A stretch of DNA of 64,000 bases from Lutibacter sp. (GTDB lineage: Bacteria; Bacteroidota; Bacteroidia; Flavobacteriales; Flavobacteriaceae). A program made the translations under genes and the position numbers. Below, one piece after another: positions 27,093-35,449 of this stretch. Location of the stretch: assembly GCA_027449025.1 (NCBI GenBank), contig DAIDMK010000001.1, forward strand, positions 1 to 64,000. Direction: 5' to 3'. Every line of letters starts with the position of its first letter. Positions within the stretch are counted from its first letter, which is position 1. Below the pieces are notes generated by a model that was not told where the DNA came from, ran no database searches, and saw nothing but the letters and a program-made list of their open reading frames with translations.

Positions 27093-27126
27093 AAAAAAGC
27101 CGAAACAATTTGTTTCGGCTTTTTTG
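27093..27126 (-). terminator. Strong terminator after the NTF2-like gene
   Basis: AAAAAAGCCGAAACAA and TTGTTTCGGCTTTTTT form a near-perfect stem, 22 bp beyond the stop at 27148 on the minus strand. It is symmetrical, so it may also stop readthrough from the left. Confidence 0.9.
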
Positions 27127-27147
27127 TTTATAAAAAAAACCTTGTTA

Positions 27148-28086
27148 TTATTCCAGCATTTTTTCACTGTAATAAATTAATTCTGAATTTATTTTGCCCT
27201 CATCATTAAAGTTGTGAATATAAAATACGGGTAATACAATACTCTTTTTGTCAGATTTTCTAATCAACCTAAAGTTCCACCATGATTGTACAACCTTTGC
27301 GTCTCCCAATTCATAATGTAAATAGTCTGGATATCCGGTCACATCAATACTTGTAATTTCAAATTTTTCGAAAAACTTTTTATCTTCTTCTTTCATTTGA
27401 GCTAAGGTTAATGCTTTCGCACTAGGAGGCATATTGCTGCTGCTGAATTGGGCTTTATCATCATAAAAACTATAGGCGGTTTCATAATCCTTATTTTCAA
27501 ATGCGTTAAGCATTTTTCGAACGGTATTAATATATTCGTGATTGTTATAAATAACGCCATTGGTTCTATTATTAAAACTATTGCCAATTTCACGGTATGC
27601 ACCGCGGTCAAAATAGTTTATCATTGTTTTAATCTTATTGTTTTTATTAACAATAAACAATCGATGAACCGGCATATCTAATTTTACCCCCGTTTTGTTA
27701 TGCATTCCATTTATATGATCCCAAGTTTGCACCCAAACAACATCATCATTGGTTCCGTCTTTATATTCTAGAGCATCTGGATATGCGCCTTCAGATCGTT
27801 TTATGCTTAAATAGGAAAAATTATCTTTCCAAAACTTTACATCATCTAAAAACTCCTGTTTGTCTCCTCCTTTAGCATCTTTGTTGGTATTGGAGCCATA
27901 ATATTGCTTAAAGTCGTCGGCCAAAAAACTGGAGACCTTATCGGCGTCACCTTTTATAAATGCCTGCATCATTGATTCAACATTGATAATTGCAGGATGT
28001 TCCGAATAAATAGTTCCGTTTGTTTTCTTTTGTGCGTAAGTGATGATTGTGGAAATCATCATCAAAACCAGTGCGATTTTTCTCAT
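27148..28086 (-). CDS. Secreted protein with two NTF2/SnoaL-like domains
   Basis: 312 residues from the ATG at 28086, which gives a clean signal peptide (MRKIALVLMMISTIITYAQ). Two repeats of an NTF2-like cone fold follow: about 30-165 (INVESMMQAFIKGDADKVSSFLADDF) and 175-310 (INTVRKMLNAFENKDYETAYSFYDD). Such domains serve as enzymes or scaffolds; no catalytic set is evident. A longer frame to 28149 adds an unlikely N-terminus. It is a periplasmic or secreted protein of unknown function. Confidence 0.78.
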   Translation of the reverse strand: MRKIALVLMMISTIITYAQKKTNGTIYSEHPAIINVESMMQAFIKGDADKVSSFLADDFKQYYGSNTNKDAKGGDKQEFLDDVKFWKDNFSYLSIKRSEGAYPDALEYKDGTNDDVVWVQTWDHINGMHNKTGVKLDMPVHRLFIVNKNNKIKTMINYFDRGAYREIGNSFNNRTNGVIYNNHEYINTVRKMLNAFENKDYETAYSFYDDKAQFSSSNMPPSAKALTLAQMKEEDKKFFEKFEITSIDVTGYPDYLHYELGDAKVVQSWWNFRLIRKSDKKSIVLPVFYIHNFNDEGKINSELIYYSEKMLE

Positions 28087-28149
28087 TATAATATATTTTT
28101 TAGTTAGTAATTTTATAAATCTAGTGAAAATATTTTGATTTTTGCACAT

Positions 28150-28519
28150 TTAACTATTTTAATTTCAGGTTGTTACTAGTTATGAAATAAGTGCTAAAAA
28201 CAGTATTTTTAATGAAAGTAACCACTTATTTGAAAAACATAACCACCTGCATACTAAAATTGATTTCGCAGCTTATCTTCAGCTTTATTTAGGATTTTAA
28301 GAATTCTTTTAAGAAAATTGGATTAATGCATGAAATCATGTAAAGCAATCTTTTAAAAAATATTTCTTGTCAGGTTAGCCATTCACAATCTCCAAGAAAG
28401 CATGAGGATTCTCAAAAAAATGATTTTTTGGCTTATAAAATTGGTGTATTCCCCTCAAAATATAATGTTTATGGTATTATATAATTTTGTATTTTTAATA
28501 GCACTCAATTTTATAACAG
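28150..28519. other. Intergenic region upstream of the metal transporter
   Basis: 370 bp, AT-rich, divergent promoters expected. A -7-like TAATTTTG lies at 28482-28489. I see no other feature. Confidence 0.55.
28482..28489 (+). promoter_or_regulatory. Candidate -7 element for the metal transporter gene
   Basis: TAATTTTG within the block ATTATATAATTT at about 28476-28487, 30 bp upstream of the ATG. The same 12-bp block precedes hypA, so the two genes may share control. Confidence 0.45.
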
Positions 28520-29305
28520 ATGGAATTTTCTATTCCTTTATTTGCTGGCGTAATTGCCGCAATATTGCACGTAATATCAGGTCCGGATCACTTGGCGGCA
28601 GTAACTCCTTTTGCCATTGAAAGTAAAAAGAAAGCTTGGAAAGTAGGGCTTTTTTGGGGCATTGGGCATTTGCTAGGAATGCTTAGCATTGGTGTTTTAT
28701 TTTTGATATTTAAAGAACTGATACCTGTGGAAAAAATATCGATGCATAGTGAAAAGATGGTCGGCATTATTTTAATAGGTTTAGCCTTATGGATTTTCTA
28801 TAAAATTTTTAAGGATGAAAAATATCACGAACATACACACATACATGTTGAAGGAAATCCAATAATTCATGAACATCCGCACATTCATGAGGAGATTGGT
28901 TCAGAAATTAAGAAACATTCAGGCATTGGCTATGAAGTTGGTGAGGTTATTAGGAATCATCCTCACATTCACCAAACTGAAAAATCACATATCCACAGTA
29001 ACTCAGCGTTAAAACAAGGCATTATTGCTTCTTTATCGGTGGGTTTTGTTCATGGTTTGGCAGGTGTTGCACATTTTTTACTGTTTCTTCCTGTCATCGG
29101 GTTTGCCTCAAAACTGGAGTCCGCAAAATACATTATCGGTTTTGGAATAGGAACTTTGGCAGCGATGATATCTTTTGCTTTTGTGATTGGCAGTGTAGCT
29201 GCATTTTCAAAAAAGGACCACAACAATACTTTTTTCAAAGGAATTAGAATGGCTGGCGGTTTGTTTGCTCTTTTGATAGGGATTTATTGGTTTATGGCGA
29301 ATTAA
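28520..29305 (+). CDS. NicO/UreH-like nickel (metal) transporter, His-rich
   Basis: 261 residues with about six membrane helices. Helix 1 carries HVISGPDHLAAVTPF, close to the HxxxxDH metal signature of nickel/cobalt transporters, and the second half repeats it as GFVHGLAGVAHFLL. A long loop (about 100-155) is packed with histidines (HEHTHIHVEGNPIIHEHPHIHEE). It probably brings Ni2+ to the cytoplasm for the hydrogenase encoded next to it; this is inference from motif plus context. The family name also covers urease and sulfite-exporter relatives, but no urease gene is present. Confidence 0.82.
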   Translation: MEFSIPLFAGVIAAILHVISGPDHLAAVTPFAIESKKKAWKVGLFWGIGHLLGMLSIGVLFLIFKELIPVEKISMHSEKMVGIILIGLALWIFYKIFKDEKYHEHTHIHVEGNPIIHEHPHIHEEIGSEIKKHSGIGYEVGEVIRNHPHIHQTEKSHIHSNSALKQGIIASLSVGFVHGLAGVAHFLLFLPVIGFASKLESAKYIIGFGIGTLAAMISFAFVIGSVAAFSKKDHNNTFFKGIRMAGGLFALLIGIYWFMAN

Positions 29306-29635
29306 AATTTGAAATTTTTTTCCTTAACAGCAAAGTTCCTAGAACCTTAGAAATTCTTTGTGAAACTTAGTTATTCTCCGTGAATCTTTGTGAAATAGCT
29401 GTGTCATGAAGTTTCAAAGATTGAAAAAGAGTATTGAGCGGAGCTTAAGTGAAAAATCGTAAATCAAAAATGATAATTTGTAAACAAAAAGTTTAACTGC
29501 AAAGGCGCAAATATTTTCGCAAAAGGCGCTAAATGTTTAGAAATCGCAATTAGCCTTGCGGTTAGGTTTTCAAAAGTCTCGAAGTCTAAATTCAAAAAAT
29601 CGTATATCAAAAATCGTGATTCGTAAATAAAAAGT
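29306..29635. other. Intergenic region between transporter and hypE, repeat-rich
   Basis: 330 bp between convergent genes. It contains phrases such as CTTTGTGAAACTTAG and GCAAAGGCGCAAATATTTTCGC, reminiscent of common Bacteroidota intergenic repeats, plus a pair of 46-bp direct repeats listed separately. Confidence 0.6.
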
Positions 29636-29640
29636 TTAAC
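29453..29640. repeat. Pair of 46-bp imperfect direct repeats at hypE 3' end
   Basis: 29453-29497 and 29595-29640 match at about 39 of 46 positions (both begin AAAAATCGTA and end AAAAAGTTTAAC). The second copy runs over the hypE stop codon (29636-29638). Similar phrases occur upstream of hypC and near 20460. Confidence 0.65.
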
Positions 29641-30661
29641 AAATTCTTGGTAATTGTTCACCAACCAAAGGACTTACAATTCTTTTTCCTCCAATAAAGC
29701 TTTGCATCACCACTTTATTGGGGTGTTCATTGGTAATTTCACCAATTAAAGCAGCATTTTTACCTTTTTCATGATTTTTCATGAATGCTAAAACTTCAGC
29801 TTCAATACTTGAATCAATAACTACTAAAAAAACACCTTCATTGGCAACATACATAGGATCTAACCCTAACATTTCACAAGCTGCTGCTACTTGTTTTTCT
29901 AGTGGAATAAATTCTTCTTTTAAAAACACACCTTTTGAAATGTCGTTGGCAATTTCATGTAAAACAGTTCCTAAACCACCACGCGTTGGATCTCTGAATA
30001 ATTTAATTTTTTCACCAAATTGATCTAATAAATCTTTAACTAAAAAGTTTAAATTGGTTGAATCACTTTCAATATTCGATTCAAATTGTAACCCTTCACG
30101 TTCACTCATAATTGCCATTCCGTGCTGAGCTATATAACCATTTACTAAAATTTTATCACCTTCTTTTATATGATGAACAGAAATATTTGCTTTTGGATGA
30201 ACTTCTCCAAAACCTGTTGTATTAATAAATATTTTATCACCTTTTCCTCTTTCCACCACTTTAGTATCACCTGTAATTATTAATACCCCACTTTCATCAG
30301 CCGCTTTTTTAATAGATTGAACAATTTGTATAAATTCTGAAACTTTTAATCCTTCTTCAATAATAAAAGCCAATGATAAATACTTTGGAATGGCACCGCA
30401 CATAGCAACGTCATTTACAGTGCCGTGAACTGCTAAACTACCAATATCTCCACCTTTAAAAAAAATAGGAGTAATTACAAAACTATCCGTTGAAATTGCA
30501 ATTTTCCCATTAAATTTCACAATAGAGCCATCGTGTTTTTGGTCTAAAAAAGGATTACTAAATGTTGTGAAAATAATTTTATCTAATAAATTTCTAGTGA
30601 GTTCGCCGCCGCTTCCATGGCCTAAATTTATAGTTTCAAATCCTATATCTTCTATGTTCAT
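29636..30661 (-). CDS. hypE: Hydrogenase maturation protein HypE
   Basis: 341 residues with a PurM/AIR synthase-like fold (LGHGSGGELTRNLLDKI, then TDSFVITPIFFKGGDIGSLAVHGT) and FRDPTRGGLGTVLHEIA. The protein ends in PRIC, the C-terminal cysteine that HypF carbamoylates and HypE dehydrates to thiocyanate, the source of the active-site cyanide. The terminal Cys is at residue 341. It is separated from hypD by 3 bp in the hypF-hypD-hypE unit. Confidence 0.96.
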   Translation of the reverse strand: MNIEDIGFETINLGHGSGGELTRNLLDKIIFTTFSNPFLDQKHDGSIVKFNGKIAISTDSFVITPIFFKGGDIGSLAVHGTVNDVAMCGAIPKYLSLAFIIEEGLKVSEFIQIVQSIKKAADESGVLIITGDTKVVERGKGDKIFINTTGFGEVHPKANISVHHIKEGDKILVNGYIAQHGMAIMSEREGLQFESNIESDSTNLNFLVKDLLDQFGEKIKLFRDPTRGGLGTVLHEIANDISKGVFLKEEFIPLEKQVAAACEMLGLDPMYVANEGVFLVVIDSSIEAEVLAFMKNHEKGKNAALIGEITNEHPNKVVMQSFIGGKRIVSPLVGEQLPRIC

Positions 30662-30664
30662 TTT

Positions 30665-31756
30665 TTAGTCTATTAAATTATTTGAAAAATGATAATATGC
30701 TGCGCATGCACCTTCCGAAGAAACCATTGGAGCTCCCAACGGATTTGCCGGCTTACAAGCTTTCCCAAACTGATCGCACTGATTTGGTTTTTTAATTCCT
30801 CTTAAAATTTCACCTGCAATACAATTTGAATTTTCAGGTACTTTTATATAACTGATATTAAATTTTGATTCAGCATCATATTTTCTATAGGCTTCTTTAA
30901 TAACGTAGCCACTATTTGGAATTTCACCAATACCTCTCCATTCTCTATTCCCAATTTCAAACACTTTATAAATCACATCAATTGCCGCTTTATTCCCATG
31001 TTCTTTTACCACACGTGCATATTGATTTTCTAATTTATATTGCCCTGCTTCTAATTGTTTTACAGCCATATAAATACCTTGAACTAAATCTAATGGTTCA
31101 AAACCTGTGACAACTATTGGAATTTTATATGTTGAAACTAACGGATAATATTCTTGTATTCCCATAATGGCGCATACATGCCCAGCACCCAAAAAAGCAT
31201 CAATAGTACTCAATTTATCGTCTAAAATAGCTTCCATAGCTGGAGGAACTACAACATGTGATGCAAGAATTGAATAATTACTAATCCCTTCTTTTTCAGC
31301 ATGTAAGACAGACAATGCATTGGCTGGAGCAGTAGTTTCAAACCCAACTGCAAAAAAAACAACTTCTTTATCTGGATTTTGTTTTGCTATTGAAACTGCT
31401 TCAATGGGTGAATATAAAATTCGTAAATCACCCCCAAGTGCTTTTGCTTCTAACAAACTTTTTTTACTTCCTGGTACTCGGATCATATCTCCAAAAGAAC
31501 AAACAATAACTCCTTGTTCTAATAATTCAATAGCTTTATCAATTAAATTTAAAGGCGTTACACAAACTGGGCATCCAGGACCATGAATCATTCTTACTTT
31601 TTCAGGAAGTAATTCTAAAATCCCATTTTTCACCAGTCCATGAGTTTGTCCACCACAAATTTCCATAATATTCCATTCACGTGTTACTATTTTATGAATT
31701 TCATCTAAGATTTTTTTAGTTGCCTCAAAGTTTCTATATTCGGTTAAGTACTTCAT
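30665..31756 (-). CDS. hypD: Hydrogenase maturation protein HypD
   Basis: 363 residues. The catalytic core is visible as MEICGGQTHGLVKNG and HGPGCPVCVTP (thiols and [4Fe-4S] vicinity). The C-terminal cluster cysteines are in NQCDQFGKACKPANP and SEGACAAYYHF. With HypC it builds the Fe(CN)2CO group. The length is normal. It is translationally close to hypF (3 bp) and hypE (3 bp). Confidence 0.96.
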   Translation of the reverse strand: MKYLTEYRNFEATKKILDEIHKIVTREWNIMEICGGQTHGLVKNGILELLPEKVRMIHGPGCPVCVTPLNLIDKAIELLEQGVIVCSFGDMIRVPGSKKSLLEAKALGGDLRILYSPIEAVSIAKQNPDKEVVFFAVGFETTAPANALSVLHAEKEGISNYSILASHVVVPPAMEAILDDKLSTIDAFLGAGHVCAIMGIQEYYPLVSTYKIPIVVTGFEPLDLVQGIYMAVKQLEAGQYKLENQYARVVKEHGNKAAIDVIYKVFEIGNREWRGIGEIPNSGYVIKEAYRKYDAESKFNISYIKVPENSNCIAGEILRGIKKPNQCDQFGKACKPANPLGAPMVSSEGACAAYYHFSNNLID

Positions 31757-31759
31757 TTC

Positions 31760-34015
31760 TTAATTTTTGACATTTAAATAATACATCAATTGCCCAAAAG
31801 AAATATTTTCATCGTTTGGTGACACCTCTTTATGGAAATACAATTTTAGCTCATTTGGTGCTAATGCTAATAACATATCAATCAGCGTTGTATTTTGAAA
31901 AACACCTCCGCTTACTGCAATATAGTTGTAATTATTAATTTTTGCTGTTTCAACAATTGTGTTTGCTAAAGTAAATAGGAAATTTACAACAATCGTTTCT
32001 TTTAACACTCCATTTTTAAAATCTATAGCAATATTTTTAATTATTTCTTTAGAAGAAATTTCGGCTTCAAAAGATTTTAAATAGCTTCTACAAGTTTTTA
32101 AATCATATTTTGTAACCAAATTTTCCAGCAAAATTGCTGCTTCACCTTCGTATGAGTTAAAATCTGTAATATTTAACAATGAAGCAACAGCATCAAATAA
32201 CCTTCCAACTGAAGATGTTTTAAGTTTGTTTATTTTCTTTAAAGATTGGTAGGTTTTTAATTCGTTTGAAGAAAATTTTTCAACTAAAATAGATTGCATT
32301 TCATTTGAAACCAATGACAATAACGCAAGCCTAGGTTCTTTAGACATTTTATCGCCTAACAACCAATCAAAATATTCAAAATGATTGATTCTTTCCATTG
32401 TATTAGCTTCATAGTTAAAAAACTCTCCGCCCCAAATTTGTTCATCATCACCAAAACCAGTGCCATCAAAAACAACGCCTAACACTCTTTTATTAAATAA
32501 ATTATGCTCACCCAAAATGGCTGCAAAATGCGCTTTATGATGTTGGATTTTAATTAGTTTTGATGTTGTTTTTACCGCCAATTCTTTGCCATATTGCGAA
32601 CTGTGATAAAGGGGATGTTTGTCTATTAAAATAACTTCAGGTTGTTGTTCAAAAATGTTTATAAATGAATTTACTTCAGAAGTAAACCTATTATAAACAT
32701 CAAAATTTTCTAAATTCCCTAAATACTGACTTACATACAAATATTGATTAGGATAAAAAGCAATACTACTTTTTAAATCAGCTCCTAATGCCATTATTTT
32801 TTCTTCAGAATTTATTGAAACATTTAAATAATTAGGAGCATAACCACGTGATCTACGAAATAAAACCTCTTGATTAAATTTAGCACTAAACTTAACCACA
32901 GAATCATCCTGAGGATGCATAATTGGTAAATTATGATGCAAAAAATAATCGGCAACATGCTGTAATTTTTCAAAAGCATCATTATTTTCACTAATAATTG
33001 GTGAACTATGAATATTACCACTTGTGGCAACTATTGGAAAATTTAATTCATTTGCTAGCAACTGTAAAATCCCTGTATATGGAAGCATAACACCTAACTG
33101 ATTTAAACCTGGAGCAACCTCATCTAATACCATATTTCCTTTATAATTAATTGATGAAATAATAGTGATTGGACGTTCGGTTGAAGTAAGCAATTTCTGC
33201 TGCTTCTCAGTTAGTTTAACTTCATTTTTAAGAAACTCCATGGATGGATACAAAACTGCAAAAGGCTTGTTTGGCCTGTTTTTTTTAATTCGTAATTTAA
33301 GTACAACTTCCTCATTTTCAGCATTACAACATAACAAATAGCCACTGGTATTTTTAATTGCAATAATATTTCCATTGGAAAGTAATTTTGCTATTTCTTT
33401 AAATAAATTGTGTTGTGAAATTTCAATTTTACTAGAATTAGTATCAACTAAATACAATTGAATTCCACAAGAAGAACATGTATTTGTTTGTGAATGAAAT
33501 CTTCTATAAGTTGGTGAAATATATTCGTTTTTACATTCTTCACACATAGAAAATTTCTCAATACTTGTATGATTTCTTTCAAACGGGAATGTTTTGGTAA
33601 TTGCCCAACGAGGACCACAATTTACACAAGTTGTAAATGCATAATTATATCTACGGTTTTTTAAATCACTTATATCGTTTTTACAATCTTCACAAATAGC
33701 AAAATCAGGTGTTAGTGGTAAATTTAAGTTTCCGCTCTTATTAGATAGTATAATTTTAAAATCGTCAAATGGTTGAAAGTCAATTTGTGCAATTAAACTA
33801 TCTTTTATGCAAGAAACTGGTGGTGGAAATTGAATTAATTTATTATAAAACTTTTGTATTGAATTTTCAACTCCAGATACAAATATGATAACACCTTTCT
33901 CATTATTTGAAACTGTTCCTGTTAAAGAAAATGTTTTAGCTAAACCATATACATAAGGACGAAAGCCCACACCTTGAACTTGTCCTGAAATAGTTATTCT
34001 ATATGTTTTATGCAT
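31760..34015 (-). CDS. hypF: Carbamoyltransferase HypF
   Basis: 751 residues, the usual length, with all four parts: acylphosphatase-like (1-90, GQVQGVGFRPYVYGLA); two C4 zinc fingers (about 105-180, CEDCKN, CVNCGPRW, CEECKN, CSSCG); a YrdC-like domain (about 200-380, KKNRPNKPFAVLYP); and a Kae1/TobZ-like carbamoyltransferase (about 400-745, IQHHKAHFAAILGEH, FDGTGFGDD). It uses carbamoyl phosphate and ATP to charge the HypE cysteine. It lies behind a terminator-like hairpin that follows hyaD. Confidence 0.96.
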   Translation of the reverse strand: MHKTYRITISGQVQGVGFRPYVYGLAKTFSLTGTVSNNEKGVIIFVSGVENSIQKFYNKLIQFPPPVSCIKDSLIAQIDFQPFDDFKIILSNKSGNLNLPLTPDFAICEDCKNDISDLKNRRYNYAFTTCVNCGPRWAITKTFPFERNHTSIEKFSMCEECKNEYISPTYRRFHSQTNTCSSCGIQLYLVDTNSSKIEISQHNLFKEIAKLLSNGNIIAIKNTSGYLLCCNAENEEVVLKLRIKKNRPNKPFAVLYPSMEFLKNEVKLTEKQQKLLTSTERPITIISSINYKGNMVLDEVAPGLNQLGVMLPYTGILQLLANELNFPIVATSGNIHSSPIISENNDAFEKLQHVADYFLHHNLPIMHPQDDSVVKFSAKFNQEVLFRRSRGYAPNYLNVSINSEEKIMALGADLKSSIAFYPNQYLYVSQYLGNLENFDVYNRFTSEVNSFINIFEQQPEVILIDKHPLYHSSQYGKELAVKTTSKLIKIQHHKAHFAAILGEHNLFNKRVLGVVFDGTGFGDDEQIWGGEFFNYEANTMERINHFEYFDWLLGDKMSKEPRLALLSLVSNEMQSILVEKFSSNELKTYQSLKKINKLKTSSVGRLFDAVASLLNITDFNSYEGEAAILLENLVTKYDLKTCRSYLKSFEAEISSKEIIKNIAIDFKNGVLKETIVVNFLFTLANTIVETAKINNYNYIAVSGGVFQNTTLIDMLLALAPNELKLYFHKEVSPNDENISFGQLMYYLNVKN

Positions 34016-34025
34016 TAAATAAGCT

Positions 34026-34073
34026 TAAAAAAAATCCCTATAAATTTACAGTTTTTAATGTAATTTATAGGGA
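34026..34073 (-). terminator. Terminator-like hairpin between hyaD and hypF
   Basis: On the minus strand CCCTATAAATTACA pairs with TGTAAATTTATAGGG (one bulge) around TTAAAAAC, followed by ATTTTTTTT. It lies 35 bp beyond the hyaD stop and separates the structural operon from hypFDE. I see no -7 element between it and hypF, so hypFDE may depend on readthrough. Confidence 0.78.
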
Positions 34074-34106
34074 AGATTCAATAAAAAGAATGGTTAATAT
34101 TTATTT

Positions 34107-34637
34107 TTAAATCGTTATTTCTTTTAAAATAGTTAATATTTTATGTTCTACATTTTTAATATTAGATTGAACTTTTTGAGTTAAATTAATCGTCATTGGA
34201 ATCATTTCTGAAATAGAAACGGTAACTAAAATAATTTCAGGTAATTGGTTTTGAAATTCCAACGCTTCAATCATATCTTTCAGTCCTACATCATGAGCGC
34301 TTAAAACACTTGGAAAATCTGCTGCAAATTTAGGATAAATCACATCAATAGTACCTGCTGCTCTTCCATCCATTGTAGCATCAACAAAAATCACCAAAGG
34401 GTATTGAGATAAAATAGGCATCAAATCAAAACTCCCTGTTCCTCCGTCCATAATATCTACATTTTTAGGTAAATCAATTTTACTTAATGCATGAATTGTA
34501 TGTACTCCAACACCTTCATCACCCATTAAATAATTACCAATGCCAAGTATTAAAATTCTATCTTTTTTCTCACTATTCAAATAATCATGAGTTTGATAAA
34601 ACAATTTTTGCAATTCCATTACATCATCTGAAATCAT
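34107..34637 (-). CDS. hyaD: Hydrogenase large-subunit maturation protease (HyaD/HybD type)
   Basis: 176 residues of the M52 peptidase fold. The nickel-probing residues are visible: Glu in LGIGNYLMGDEGVGVH, Asp in DGGTGSFDLMP and His in SAHDVGLKDMIEAL. It removes the C-terminal tail of the large subunit after nickel insertion; the predicted cut is after His558 of HyaB. The stop of hyaC is 3 bp upstream. The gene is cytoplasmic and the length is normal. Confidence 0.93.
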   Translation of the reverse strand: MISDDVMELQKLFYQTHDYLNSEKKDRILILGIGNYLMGDEGVGVHTIHALSKIDLPKNVDIMDGGTGSFDLMPILSQYPLVIFVDATMDGRAAGTIDVIYPKFAADFPSVLSAHDVGLKDMIEALEFQNQLPEIILVTVSISEMIPMTINLTQKVQSNIKNVEHKILTILKEITI

Positions 34638-34640
34638 TCT

Positions 34641-35423
34641 CTATTTTTTTTTAGGTTTCTTTTTAGCTGGTTTTTTGTTTCCTTCCCACATTTGTTGTTT
34701 GGCTTTATCTATAATTTCTTCTTCAGTTTCTTTTACTCTTTCAGCGCGAATAAATTTAAAACCACTTATCATAGCTGAAGCTTCTCCTCTTGCTTCAACA
34801 TAATCATGGAATAAAACTAAATACACATGAATAACAACAAAAGCCATAAATATCCAAGTAAGAATATGGTGTATATATCGTGTGGTAATATCACCACCAA
34901 ACATAGTTGAAACCCATTTAAACATGTCTGGTAACCACCAACTTGAAGTGTCGGCAATTAATGATAGGCCAGTCATTACTTGTAATATAAAGAACAAAGT
35001 CATAATAAAATATGAAAAAGCTGCTAAATAATTATGCCCAATACTAATATTATGCAGTTTATGTTCTTTATCTTCCATTAAGAAGATATCAACTTTAAGT
35101 ACATGTATAATATTATATATTCCTTTTTTAGTGTATGGAATAAAATTACGCCAGTTTGCAAATTGATTGCCTGCAAAAGCCCAATAAATCCTAAAAATTA
35201 AATTTGCAATTAAAATATAGGCGGTTATAAAATGAATTGCTCTAACATAACCAAACCAAAATGAATTGGTAGCTTCTACATTGGCACTAATTGCTGGTGG
35301 ATTTGCAATGATAAATCCTGTTATTACCAAAATAGTTGTTGAAAATGCGGTTACCCAATGAAAAAGTCTAACAGGTAATTCCCATACATATATTCTTTTA
35401 AAATTAAATGTTGTTACTGCCAT
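34641..35423 (-). CDS. hyaC: Ni/Fe-hydrogenase b-type cytochrome subunit
   Basis: 260 residues with four main membrane helices (about 17-40, 58-82, 130-158, 180-205). Heme-ligand histidines sit in LPVRLFHWVTAFS, AIHFITAYIL and TRYIHHILTWIFMAFVVIHVYLVLFHDY. This HyaC-like cytochrome anchors the periplasmic dimer and passes electrons to quinone. The C-terminus is basic (KKPAKKKPKKK), facing the cytoplasm. It lies 26 bp after hyaB. Confidence 0.93.
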   Translation of the reverse strand: MAVTTFNFKRIYVWELPVRLFHWVTAFSTTILVITGFIIANPPAISANVEATNSFWFGYVRAIHFITAYILIANLIFRIYWAFAGNQFANWRNFIPYTKKGIYNIIHVLKVDIFLMEDKEHKLHNISIGHNYLAAFSYFIMTLFFILQVMTGLSLIADTSSWWLPDMFKWVSTMFGGDITTRYIHHILTWIFMAFVVIHVYLVLFHDYVEARGEASAMISGFKFIRAERVKETEEEIIDKAKQQMWEGNKKPAKKKPKKK

Positions 35424-35449
35424 TACTATAAATTTTAATGGTTTACTAA

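Noticed and set aside
28402-28620. 72-codon frame overlapping the start of the metal transporter
   Set aside because: It overlaps the transporter in another frame and ends in sequence typical of a shadow; no recognisable product.
28520-29305. Urease accessory gene
   Set aside because: The family name includes UreH/UreJ, but no urease structural gene is in the window and hydrogenase genes adjoin.
29306-29664. Frame at 29464-29664 at the hypE end
   Set aside because: It lies within repeats and overlaps the hypE 3' end in another frame.
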